Shown here in pieces: positions 1 to 9,125 of a stretch of DNA of 23,299 bases. Origin of the DNA: Byssochlamys sp. IMV 00236 (taxonomy: Eukaryota; Ascomycota; Eurotiomycetes; Eurotiales; Thermoascaceae); the NCBI GenBank assembly GCA_001931875.2, contig MSJH02000282.1:1-23299 (forward strand). The letters are read 5' to 3'. The notes below the pieces were generated by a model, which saw only the letters and a program-made list of their open reading frames with translations, was not told where the DNA came from and did no database searches. Each line of letters begins with the position of its first letter. The first letter of the stretch is position 1. The translations under genes were made by a program, and so were the position numbers.

Positions 1-878
1 ACCCTTTTCTAGCTCCAGCATTTCGCTGTGAAAAAAAAAAAAAAAAAAAAAAGTCAATGACATATTCCCAAAAAAGAAGAGTTCTTACCCAGCAGTTTGT
101 ATATTCAATCGATCAGCCAAGACCGATGCAAAGACGGGCGCGTCTAAATTGGGTTGGATAACTAAACAATATAAGTTCCAATTGAGTCCATTGAGCCTTT
201 ATACACACTTACCCATGCTTCCTTCCGGTGTTTCTTCATCTTGTCTTTGTTGGGAAGCAGGCAATTGATGAAGAAAAGCCGCGTACCCATGTGCTTCAAT
301 AAGTTCCTGATACCTATACACATCTTCAACATCTTTTCGTAACCTGCTTTCTCTCTCTCTTTTTTTCTTACTTTTGAGCATAATCGTATTCAGGTTCTGA
401 TAGTATCTCATGTACATCAGGTTGCCGTAATAAATGTAATGAAAACTTTTCAATCTGTTTGCCAAATGTATCAATATTCATCCTTTTTGCTTATTTATTT
501 TACCTTGAACAATCGTGTCCTCAAATAACTTCTGAGTAGATACTTGATTCGTTCAATTTCTGTCTGCTGTATCATTTGAATAAAGCGAGACTCCGTATCT
601 GTATTGATTTCCATTTGCTCAAAAATTTTTTCAGACTATAACAACAAGTGTAAGGTACAAAAAAGACTTGACGAAAAACGACTTGCCTGATGTTCAACAG
701 CCTTTGTGAGTGAGTCAACCAAGTCATTTCTATAGGGTAGCATCTCTGGACTGTTTCGTTCATTCATCCACACTACGATCAACTCTTTTACTTGTTCTCC
801 TGGAGATAAAGCACCAGCCAAATTGAAGATGTCATCTTGTGTTTGTGGAAAACTGGAGTCTTCTATTGTGCTATTCAT
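1..878 (-). CDS. SLD5: GINS complex subunit Sld5 (5' part, cut by window edge)
   Basis: Sld5/GINS4 is one of four subunits of the GINS complex, which joins Cdc45 and MCM2-7 in the replicative helicase in the nucleus. Exons I infer: 878-687, 635-504, 454-372, 313-213, 161-89 and 25-1, giving 202 codons in frame. Family landmarks are the N-terminal WMNERNSPEMLPY segment, the EIERIKYLLRSYLRTRL helix followed by IEKF, the YDYAQ...FLHQLP stretch, the linker NLDAPVFASV and the start of the C-terminal domain at GEMLELEKG. The last part of the B domain lies outside the window. Intron 1 (686-636) begins with GC, not GT; no GT donor nearby keeps the frame. Intron 3 (371-314) is 58 nt and its splicing gives the same helix length as I recall for human GINS4. 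Start chosen at the first Met of the open first exon. Identification is by recalled family similarity; confidence is high. Confidence 0.9.
636..686 (-). other. GC-AG intron in SLD5
   Basis: The exon ends CATCAG and the intron opens GCAAGT and closes TTATAG. Splicing here joins VEHQ to SEKIFEQM in frame. All GT dinucleotides nearby leave the frame in the wrong phase and run into TGA, so the GC donor is the only reading that works. Confidence 0.85.
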
Positions 879-1332
879 TATAACAAAAAAAAAAAAAATA
901 GAAGAGAGAAAGCCAAAAAAAAAGTGTTCCCCTTATTTTCAGGTCTTTTATCGGAAAATGAAATTGTCGCGTTTACTTCAAGTTCTTGACGCGATGAGTC
1001 TCTTAAAAAACATCCATTTAATAACACTCATTCATGGTTTGATGATAATTTGCTCCCATCATTCTTTTTCTTCCACAGCTTGTATCAGAAAGACGTAAGA
1101 TGCACAACTAACAACCACAATTCCATTCAACTCGGTTCCTTTTTTTCTTACTATACATGTGTGTATATATATGTATGTGTGCATATATATAAAATCAAAC
1201 TCATTTTTTAGACAAGACGAATTTATCAGTGGAAGCAATAGGATAACAAAAAATGCAGGGTGTGTGACTTTGATAAGCCACAAAAAACAAACAAAAAGAG
1301 ACCCTTACTTTTTCTCATTTTTTGTGCAAAGC
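879..1332. other. Divergent intergenic region SLD5 / Aim34-like gene
   Basis: This 454-bp region separates two divergent start codons. It holds A-rich tracts near 884-923, and a TG/TA-rich run at about 1158-1191 that could act as a TATA region for the + strand gene. A short ATG-initiated frame at 958-1098 carries splice-like signals (GTAAGA at 1096 and TTTTTTAG before 1212), but its translation matches no family I recognise. I see no convincing gene here. Confidence 0.5.
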
Positions 1333-2178
1333 ATGTCTTTTTCATTACTGAGACGATCGTTTCATTCTATCAGACCACTCTATCAAGAAGCATGGACCAA
1401 GACGTCCTTAAAAAAGTTGAAAAAGAATGAGCTTCTACAACTAGCAAAACAGCATCATGTCCAAAAAGTCATGGGCACAAAAAATGACATTATTGACCAG
1501 TTACTTTCATTACAAGAAAAGAAAAATAACCAAGATGAGTTTGATAAAGACTGGGTGAGTGCATTTGAAAGCAAAGTAGCTCACAGGATCCACAAGAAGC
1601 AAGTAGCAGCTGATGAGCCCAAGCCAAGTAGCAAACCGCACCCATTGAACGATAACATCTTCCGTACAAAACCTGTGACAGCAACGTCAGAGGAAGAAGA
1701 AACGGTGGATCAGCCAGTGATAGATGAATTTAAACATATAGACGAAAAAAGCAACCATGGAAACAACCATGAAAGTAGTCAGGATGAAATCGACCAAAAG
1801 TGGGTTGAGGCATTTGAATTAAAAGTAAACACTAGAACGTCCAAGCGACGAGAACAACGGGCTGAGCCTGTCATCAATAGATCAATAGACATAGAATCAA
1901 CATTAGAGGACGACATAAAGGACGTAGTACAAAATGAACAAGACAGTAAAAAAGAAACAGCAAAGAACGATCAAGTAAAAGATACAGTACAAAACGTAGA
2001 AAACAAAGCAAAGGATACAGTGCAAAATGTAGAAAACAAAGCAAAGGATACAGTACAAAATGTAGAAAACAAAACAAACAACACCTTGATTAGTTCAATG
2101 ATCGGAACTAGTTTACTTGTCTGGTACATTGGCGGACAAGAAGGATTTATCAAAATATGGGAATTCATCTCATCCTAA
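1333..2178 (+). CDS. Mitochondrial SAP-domain protein, Aim34-like, with 11-residue repeats and C-terminal membrane segment
   Basis: Single-exon gene of 281 aa. The N-terminus MSFSLLRRSFHSIRP is basic, hydroxylated and free of acidic residues, as in mitochondrial presequences. Residues about 25-58 (LKKLKKNELLQLAKQHHV...GTKNDIIDQLL) read as a SAP helix-extension-helix motif, the arrangement known for yeast Aim34. A motif is duplicated: DKDWVSAFESKV (about residue 71) and DQKWVEAFELKV (about 155). Residues 216-248 are three 11-residue repeats. Residues about 251-270 (TLISSMIGTSLLVWYIGG) form one membrane segment. The open frame extends upstream to 1159, but Met at 1333 starts the presequence and upstream codons look untranslated. 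Molecular function is unknown; DNA binding by the SAP motif is inference. The stop lies 15 bp from the stop of the convergent hydrolase gene. Confidence 0.7.
   Translation: MSFSLLRRSFHSIRPLYQEAWTKTSLKKLKKNELLQLAKQHHVQKVMGTKNDIIDQLLSLQEKKNNQDEFDKDWVSAFESKVAHRIHKKQVAADEPKPSSKPHPLNDNIFRTKPVTATSEEEETVDQPVIDEFKHIDEKSNHGNNHESSQDEIDQKWVEAFELKVNTRTSKRREQRAEPVINRSIDIESTLEDDIKDVVQNEQDSKKETAKNDQVKDTVQNVENKAKDTVQNVENKAKDTVQNVENKTNNTLISSMIGTSLLVWYIGGQEGFIKIWEFISS
1978..2076 (+). repeat. Three tandem 33-bp units coding KDTVQNVENKA-type 11-mers
   Basis: Units lie at 1978-2010, 2011-2043 and 2044-2076. Each codes KDTVQNVENKA, the last ending KT. The units differ by a few, mostly silent, changes (for example acagta/acagtg and aacgta/aatgta), so the duplication is not brand new. 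The 11-residue amphipathic period resembles group 3 LEA-type repeats. Confidence 0.9.
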
Positions 2179-2193
2179 TACATATTTATTTTT

Positions 2194-3752
2194 TTAAAAT
2201 GCTTCATCTTCTTCAAAAGCTGGAACATCAATAAACTCTTTAATATCCCTAATCAGCGATTTTTGTAGGCTCTTTTTTGCAAACATGTCTAGCATTAACG
2301 CTATACACACATACACACACATTAGTTTCTATTCTCTGTCTTTTTCACACACAAGTTCCTTACCTGTCACAGGTTCCCCATGATTCATGCGTTTATAGAA
2401 CCTCATTCGAACATCAACCTCGTCTCTGCACTTCATAGGCAATACTTTACCAATCGCATTAAACATATGCGCAGACTGATCCATACTGACCGTCGCGTCC
2501 TTTTGACCATGCAAGAAAAGTATCCTTGGCCAAAGGTCAAGCGTGTCCTCGGATGTGGCAAATAGATCAGCATGCTTTTCTATCAAATGCATGGGCGAAT
2601 TCGCAATGTATCCCTCAGGTGTCGAACCCATCACTCGTGTCATCACCGATAATCTTTCAACAGCTCGTGCTGTTTCAAATAATAAATGTGCTTGGATATC
2701 GTAAACACCTGCAAACCTACAGATAAATAAAGATAAGCCTGCATAATTCTTATCTCTTTTTCTAGATATACTTGCAGTAGCAGTCCTTCAATAGGAGGTA
2801 AGAAGTCATGAGGCAGCTCAGTGCCTCTGTCATGTTTTGTCGGATCATGCTTTTCGCTCACATGAGATGTTTGTTGAGCACTTGGCGCTATGGCTTGGTA
2901 ATATTTGACTTTTTCTATCACGTCGGATAAGACGACCTGGGCGACAAGGTGTGCACCAGCACTATGTCCCTGTTTGGATATTAGATAAAGATAAGGGTCG
3001 ATAGTCAATCATACCATCATGTAGATCATATCAGGATCACCATTGATCTGTTCTGCATGTGCATAGACCCATTTAATAGCCTCGCGAACATCCTCATAGA
3101 TACCGTCGATCTTCACTTCAGGGTACTTGCGATAGTCAGGTACGACCACGACGTATCCTAATTCTCGTAGCGTGTTTGCAAATGTTGTATAATAAACTTT
3201 GGATCCAGATGACCATCCACCACCATAAAAAAATAAGATGATAGGTGCCTGGGATGTTCTATTGGGATGATATACATCTAGAGAACATGTAGATGTATAG
3301 GGAATATCTTGACTTTATATAAACGTTGATCAGGAGGGTGTTTCCACATATATTAATAAATATATATATATATATATACCTCACAATCTCCTTAAACTTT
3401 TCTGTTCCAATTTTCCAATATCTCCAGTGAAAATAAGAGAAATACATTGGTATATATCGAATTGTACCCCACAAGAGTTGAAATAAAGCAATATTAGTTT
3501 TGATCACTCTGACTGGATGATAGGGTATATAGAACTCTGAATCTGTTCGTGCATAGACATAGTAAGCTATCCACGCACTCAGGTATAATCCAACTTTAAT
3601 ATATTATTAGCTAATGATGTATCACATGTATTTTATAACATACCTATAGAAACTATGATAAGTGGTAAACATAGCACGGCACATAACACCATGACGGGTA
3701 AGAAGAAGAGTGAAAGAGAGACAAAGAGTGTATTGGAACGAACAAGAGCCAT
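2194..3752 (-). CDS. Membrane-anchored alpha/beta-hydrolase, isoprenylcysteine methylesterase-like
   Basis: Exons I infer: 3752-3644, 3593-3380, 3312-3015, 2969-2776, 2716-2364 and 2300-2194, giving 424 aa in frame. Residues about 8-45 hold hydrophobic N-terminal segments (FVSLSLFFLPVMVLCAVL, then IIVSIVGLYLSAWIAYYV), so the protein is probably ER or endomembrane anchored. Catalytic landmarks are the oxyanion segment FFYGGGW (Y137-W141, replacing HGGG), nucleophile S210 in GHSAG, D345 in HGQKDATV and H384 in NHGEPVT. This order matches the BD-FAE/ICME-like lipase-esterase group. The substrate cannot be read from sequence: prenylcysteine methyl ester, carboxyl ester and lipid esters are all possible. 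The fourth intron opens with GC. The gene is divergent from eIF2D (209 bp between starts) and convergent with the Aim34-like gene. Confidence 0.85.
2717..2775 (-). other. GC-AG intron in the hydrolase gene
   Basis: Donor GCAAGT follows ...CTGCTACT and acceptor is ATCTGTAG. This reading joins IEGLLL to FAGVYDIQAH, the expected family junction. The adjacent GT (GTATAT) would give phase 0 and put the next exon out of frame at both available acceptors. Confidence 0.8.
3361..3378. repeat. (TA)n run inside a hydrolase intron
   Basis: Nine TA units directly follow the donor of the intron at 3379-3313. They are likely neutral and length-polymorphic. Confidence 0.9.
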
Positions 3753-3961
3753 CGTTTCTATGGAAACATGAAAGAAAGAAAAAGAAAGAAAAAAGGAGTC
3801 TGAAACGTCCCAAAGAAAAGAGAAAGAAAAAAAATTGTTTCATGTAACCCAACTGAGAATTCCCTTTTACAGCAAGTCTGCGGGGTGCGCGTGTGTGTGT
3901 ATATACGCGTTTGCGGAAGGAGAAACTGTTTATGCCTCTTTTTTTTTTTTTTTCAAAAAAA
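3753..3961. promoter_or_regulatory. Bidirectional promoter region, hydrolase / eIF2D
   Basis: 209 bp separate the two start codons. The region contains purine-rich tracts, a GCGCGTGTGTGTGTATATAC stretch near 3886-3905 and a T-run at 3939-3953 just before the eIF2D ATG. No motif is specific enough to name a regulator. Confidence 0.5.
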
Positions 3962-5936
3962 ATGTTTAAAAAGCCTATTACCAATATAAAGACATTCAGT
4001 CCTCTTCGATCCTCAGATCGTCGTCATTTCCAGAATGAGGCTATAGAAGCATATCCGGTGCTAAAAGATCAATACGTCATGCCAAACGATCTACGTTCTG
4101 CTAAATTCATTGCTCAGACGTCAGTCCATGGCATTGTCTACACCTCGACAGATCAGCCATTGTGGATCTCCTTTGAGAATATGGCTCCTGTGCCAACAGG
4201 TATATACTATTCATAGTTGATATTGCATGTCTTTAATATGCCTCTAGTCTATACCATGTGGAAACATCCTGATATGTTGCCAATTCTCTACACCTGGACA
4301 CCTGTCATTCAAAAGTTGATGGAAGGAGCAGGTGGGTAGAATGATGGGTTTAAAAGTATATTAATCATATGATAGATTTGATGATTCCTGGTATTGTGCC
4401 AGGCCCAAGCGGTACTTTACCAGAGCTTAGTCAAGGCGACTTGGTTGCCATCACCATCAGAGGATACGCGTATGTTTTATTGAAAGTCAGTCTGATTATC
4501 TAATACTGTAATAGGTATCCCTTGGCGGTTGGAACAATGGCATTACCATCATCAGAGATAAAGCCGAGATCGGGCATGAAGGGGAAAGCAGTACATGTCA
4601 TTCACGTCTACCAAGACTTCCTTTGGGCTATGGGCGATAAGTCAGAGCCACCTGGATTAGAACAAGCTGATGATGAGAGCGAACAAGAAGAAGTCAATGT
4701 CGATGAGGAGTCTAATGAAAACAGCAATGATAATCTAAACATTGAACAAGAACCACCCAAGAGAGATCTGAGCACAGAAGGTAGATGAAACTATGCGCTA
4801 TTGTGTACCAGTTTGTGTAAAAAAGGATTATAGAGATTGACGGCATTTTGAAAACGTCACTGTATCAAGCTCTTGCTCATAAACTCACTTCGGATCATGC
4901 AAGCCAGCTTCCAATGTCTGCCTCTTCCTTTTACTCGGCCTACATCATGCCTTGTCGGCCGATAGGAGCAGAAGCAGCCGACATCAAAAAATCAAGTTGG
5001 AAGAAACTGCAAAAGTTCTTGAAGGCCATGGAAAAAACAGGTTTAGTAAAGATAAAAGAGCAACGTGGCGAAGTTGTCATCACGTCTGTCAACTGGTCCC
5101 ATCCATGTCTACAAAACGTAGCTAAATACAAAACAATCGAACAGGTGGATAGCAGCACGCCACAGACTCAAACACAGGTGGCTCATGCGGACCATTATCC
5201 TCAAGCAGACATTCAGGAGCTCTTTAAGCCTTTAGGCACCGCTCTGGTCAAATTGTTTGAAGAGGCTGAGCAGGATACAGAGGCTCTCTATACCTATGTC
5301 GAGCTAAGAACGATGCTGACGAATTATATTAAGCAGAAAGAACTCGCTAATCCTAGAAATCAAAAGTAAAGATCCATAAAAATCATTCAAAAGGTGGTTC
5401 ACATGTTTTATCTCTAGGATGGTTCGTTTAGATGCTATTTTATGTGATGCACTTTTATCCAAAGCCGAATACAGGACAATAGACGAACTTCCTCGAGATC
5501 AATTACTGACACGACTTTGCTCCAAGATGCAGCCTTTTCACACCATTCAGTTGCCTGAACAAAAGGAACCCATCCTTCGCAAAGGACATCCAAAGCCTGT
5601 GGAGATTGTTCAAGAGATTCGTCAGGGACGAAAGACAGTTACCAAGGTTACTGGCGTAGAAGCATTTGGCTTGGATGTTGATGAATTAGTCAAGGAGTTT
5701 ACAAAACTATGTGCAAGCAGTGTCACATGTAAGGATTTCTTTTTTTTTTTTTTCTCTTTTCTTTACTCATTTTCATTGTAGCTGCCCCTATTCATGGTGT
5801 CAGTCCTAAGAACCCATTGTATCAAATCATGATCCAGGGCCCACAGATTAAGAATGTGACCGAAGCGATGTTGCATAAAGGTGTTCCAAAGAAGTTTATT
5901 GAGGCAACAGATAAAACACAGAAAAAGAAGAAATAA
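3962..5936 (+). CDS. TMA64: eIF2D / ligatin (Tma64), non-canonical translation initiation and recycling factor
   Basis: Exons I infer: 3962-4199, 4248-4331, 4376-4469, 4515-4780, 4834-5365, 5418-5728 and 5782-5936, giving 559 aa in frame. The family start MFKKP fixes the ATG. Order of parts: N-terminal DUF1947-like region; PUA domain (about 95-185, with GADLMIPGIVPG and GYAYPLAVG); acidic linker with poly-E/D (about 190-225); winged-helix segment (about 228-320); SWIB/MDM2-like segment (about 345-430); and C-terminal SUI1 domain (about 456-550, with RKTVTKVTGVEAFGLD and FTKLCASSV). In known systems eIF2D acts on 40S subunits in the cytoplasm, delivering tRNA independently of eIF2 and releasing deacylated tRNA during recycling. 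The product ends in a KKKK tail. Its stop codon is one base from the stop of the convergent TRS31 gene. Confidence 0.93.
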
Positions 5937-5937
5937 A

Positions 5938-6755
5938 TCACTTCAACAGTTCTTCTCTTTCCAATACGTCTTTATCTAACTTGATCAATATCGTTGTTCG
6001 TTGAGGGTATCCATCAATAGGTACCGTATGCGCTGTCACTCGAGCAGGCTATATACAATGTTACCATCACTTTTTCTCTTGAATCTAATGTTCACTTACA
6101 AATTGACAACCATCCAATACAGCTTCTACGATACCAGCCACAAATGCATTACAGTTTAATTGAGAGAGTTCTTTGGGCACAGAGATGTATCTTGTCAGAA
6201 TAGGTTCATTATCTGAAATCATGTCTATAGATAACCATTAACATCTCTTTTTCTCCTTGTAAATAAACATACATTCATCTTCGTTTTCTGTACTCTTTTC
6301 GAGTGAATCGGCCTGTTTTCCAAAAAGTGCCTTCCAGACTGTACTATGAATAAAGTAAAGTATGCCTAACACCTTTGTTTCTCGTTTAGCCGCTTTCTCT
6401 CTCCAAGTTAATAATTCAAGCATGCGAAAACCAACTCTGTACCCAAATTCATTCAGTCTAATAAAATATGACACTTAATCATTGTTTCGTTCCATCATCT
6501 GATCTTACTTTCTTTCTAAATCCTGAATGCCATTCACTCGTTTTTGTGCATACTGTAGCATTTCAGAGAATAAAAAAGTCTGTGCACTTAAACTGACCTG
6601 TAACGATGTTAGCATACAGAATGAAAGTATCTTGCTTATACCTCTGTTCCTCTGCTTTTGTTCAAATTCTTTTCAAGTATACTTTTAGCGCGTGTGATCC
6701 GGTTGTCACTGTAGATGGAGGATTGCATGGAAGAACGAGGTATGGATTCACTCAT
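5938..6755 (-). CDS. TRS31: TRAPP complex subunit Trs31 / TRAPPC5
   Basis: Exons I infer: 6755-6642, 6597-6509, 6457-6273, 6224-6100 and 6048-5938, giving 207 aa in frame. Recognisable family segments are [86 protein letters not shown] and [13 protein letters not shown]. Trs31 is a Bet3-fold core subunit of TRAPP, the exchange factor and tether for Ypt1/Rab1 at the Golgi. Length is close to the human protein. The ATG chosen opens the SESIPRSSM leader. The first intron contains a perfect GCTAAC branch site. The terminator must lie inside the eIF2D coding region, because the stop codons nearly touch. Confidence 0.93.
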
Positions 6756-8449
6756 GTTGAAAATTACTGTTGGAGAGAAGAAAAAAAAAGGAACAAATGG
6801 AAAAACAGCCTTTCATGGCCTGGTTGTCATTTTTGACATGTAAATATCTTGTATCAGATATTTATATTGACAAAGTTCATATATTTAAGTCTGATGTCTC
6901 TTGTTATTGAGTCGTTATTGACTATATTCATCCCAGACGTACGCGAACACGATATTTGGCTAATGGTCGCTGTTTACTGTGTCCTAAATGAGTTATAATA
7001 TGCAGTCTTTTCTTTAAATACTCAGACTCAAAAAAATGCCTGTCGAAACTCACAAATCCTTAGCAGATTTCCTTTTTGAAAAAGCATTTTTTAGCCTGTC
7101 AGCCTAAAAATACCTTAAATTACAGTAGTAATAACCTTCAAAGACTCGTCTGTGATTCATAGTAGTATTTATAATAATAAAATGAATAGGGAAACAACTC
7201 TTGTTTGTCTTTGTCAGTATCTTGTAAGCCGTGCTCAAATTTTATTTTCTTTTTACCATATTTAAAAAAAATATGCTTATTGATCACATCGCTAAGACTC
7301 TGAAGGTTTATTTAACATAATCGATTGATTAACTATCACTTTGGATCAGTTAGTCGTCAGCTGTGTGAGATTTAACTGATATATAGAAATAGAACAAGGA
7401 TAAGAAAGGAGTCTTCTTTTCATCAGTCAAAATAATTATGTTAATATCATAATCAATGACGAGATTTCTAACACTTCTACAGCTTGAGGAACTTTATAGC
7501 CTTTCTCATAAATTAGCTTGAAGAAATTGTTTTTCTTTTCACTACTACGTCTTTTATAGTCTCACTTGTCAAGATTTTTGTTCACAACAGCCTTGACTTT
7601 AACCTCTTTTACTTTCTCTTCTCTTTCAGGAGGCTTTAGGTCCATGTATGTTATCAAAGTCAGTGATGTCACCAAGAGGAGCCTGTTCACTGTCGATCTC
7701 CATTTCAACTGGTTCATTTCCACTTTCATCATAGACATTACTTCTTCCATCTTTTTGAGTAAACTTAAAGTTCTTTTTTTTTTGTTGTTGAAGGAATCAG
7801 AAAAGTTTTAAATTTGTGCAATCAGAAATTATGAAACTATGCAATCTGAATTTTTTATGTGTGCCAGGGGAAGAAGTATGTAGGATGTATGCAATACAGT
7901 CACCATAAATACCCCTTTCATTATGGACAAGGAAATGAAAATACTAGCACACAATCAAAAGGTGATTGTAATTATAGGTTTACCAGAGCCTGTCTTTAAT
8001 GTAGAGTGTTTCATAGGTAACTTCTTGCTCTCATCAGTGACACTTAAAGGAAACCATCATGTATTACGGTCATTTTGTAACCAGTTTAAATGCTATTATA
8101 TGTTTGCTGAGGGCATTGTCGACACATATTCACTCGCTCATATTTGTCACCATTCCTTTCTTCTGTGATAATGAAGAAAAGTTGTTTCTCATTTATTAAT
8201 ATGTAACAATTAAGTACACTTGATCGTGGGGGTCTTTGTAGATTTGAAGAGCGTTCATAAAGCTTACGATGATAAAGACTGTGTAATATGGTTTCCCAAT
8301 TTAGCTTGTTTCGAGAAAGAAAAGAAAAAAGTCATGAATATCAAAAGTTTCTTCCCTGACTACATCATTTTTAACGGTCTGTTTATATAATTGTATTACA
8401 TACAATGATTCTTTACAACATACTGTATCTATAACATTGTAATCTATAT
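6756..8449. other. Gene-poor AT-rich interval
   Basis: About 1.7 kb between the TRS31 start and the phosphatase stop. Apart from the transposase relic at 7441-7763 I see only short frames without family signals. One + frame at 7923-8168 (81 codons) and another around 8220-8390 are open but unrecognised. The interval includes the TRS31 promoter. It is probably old transposon debris. Confidence 0.55.
7441..7763 (-). pseudogene. Decayed N-terminal fragment of a Tc1/IS630-like transposase
   Basis: Reading the - strand gives a protein-like run in two frames: FTQKDGRSNVYDESG, then PLGDITDFDNIHGPKAS and a TGA. A shifted frame continues with REEKVKEVKVKAVVNKNLDK and a second TGA, then YKRRSSEKKNNFFKLIYEKG and KVPQAVEVLEIS. 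The last part resembles the helix-turn-helix that opens many fungal Tc1/mariner-type transposases. One frameshift and at least one in-frame stop show it is dead. The DDE catalytic part was not found downstream. The family call rests on recalled similarity only. Confidence 0.45.
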
Positions 8450-9017
8450 CTAAATCAACTCAAGCGACTTTAAGAAACCTTCACTAGCACGGACGACTTG
8501 CTTAAAATTATGTTCAAATCCATCATTTCCTCCATAATAAGGGTCCTCAATAATCAGCTCGCCTTGAGGATCGTATTCTCCAAAAAGTTTGATCACTGCC
8601 TTGGAGCCCGAGGGAGCCATTGTCTTTTGATCAAATTAGTTTTTATAAGAAAAACATCCTTTTTATCAGCCCACCTTCAAGTCTTTCAAATTCGACTTGT
8701 CCATACACAGGATATAATCAAATTCGTCAAAGTCCTGTCTTGATACCTTTCTAGCACGATGGTTCACAGGTACACCATGGGAACGGCAACAAGCTGAACT
8801 ACGACTATCCGGTGATTCCCCAACCTATGTTTGACATGAGTAAAATGAGGAAAGGGGGGGAGCAAGATTAACTTACATGGTATGCAGCAGTTCCTGCCGA
8901 GTCAATCTTGCTAAAGTGGTCTTGTAACTTTTTTTCTTTTACAGTATAAGCAAAGACAGCTTCAGCCATTGGAGAACGGCAAATGTTGCCTAAACAAACA
9001 AACAGGACGCTTACCAT
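8450..9017 (-). CDS. Low-molecular-weight protein tyrosine phosphatase
   Basis: Exons I infer: 9017-8877, 8824-8675 and 8623-8450, giving 154 aa in frame, the usual size for the family. The N-terminus MVSVLFVCLGNICRSPM carries the C-X5-R-S phosphate loop with nucleophile C8 and R14. The general acid D124 lies in EDPYYGG near the C-terminus, with the neighbouring tyrosine pair often phosphorylated in relatives. Also typical are DSAGTAAYHVGESPDSRS and FDYILCMDKSNL. It corresponds to yeast Ltp1 and S. pombe Stp1; it is cytosolic and the substrate is not predictable. The ATG sits 109 bp downstream of the uS9m stop on the same strand, so its promoter overlaps the uS9m 3' UTR. Confidence 0.93.
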
Positions 9018-9125
9018 TAGGTAGAAAAGGGGAGAAAAAAAGAAAAAAGCTTAAAAAGTCACAATAAGGTACACCACTTGATTACTTCTAATGACAGTTT
9101 ATTTTTACACACACAAATATAATAA

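Noticed and set aside
344..371. A 28-nt ultrashort intron in SLD5 (GTAAGA...AAGCAG).
   Set aside because: It restores the frame, but extending the intron to the TGTATAG acceptor gives a normal 58-nt intron with the same phase, and the resulting helix length fits the GINS4 family better.
958..1098. Short + strand frame MKLSRLLQVLDAM... with a possible donor.
   Set aside because: The start faintly recalls NIF3-type proteins, but the required downstream motifs are absent and no consistent exon chain could be built.
1159..1332. N-terminal extension of the Aim34-like frame.
   Set aside because: The stretch is AT-repeat derived and lacks protein character. The Met at 1333 begins a clear mitochondrial presequence.
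3361..3378. TA and CTTTT repeats considered as CRISPR-like or centromeric arrays.
   Set aside because: They are simple microsatellites without spacers, and the genome is eukaryotic with spliceosomal introns.
7923..8168. 81-codon + strand ORF starting MDKEMKILAHNQ.
   Set aside because: No family resemblance, no promoter or poly(A) context, and it lies in a transposon-debris interval; it is plausible as a chance frame.
8220..8391. A frame with VFVDLKSVHKAYDDKD that resembles a LINE reverse-transcriptase motif.
   Set aside because: Only one short motif is similar, spacing is wrong for the F-x-D-[IL]-K-x-A-[FY]-D core, and no neighbouring RT motifs were seen.
8990..9014. An apparent GTAAGC...TTTAG intron right after the phosphatase ATG.
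   Set aside because: Those bases encode the start of the catalytic loop (VSVLFVCLGN); removing them would delete the nucleophile cysteine, and 25 nt is too short.
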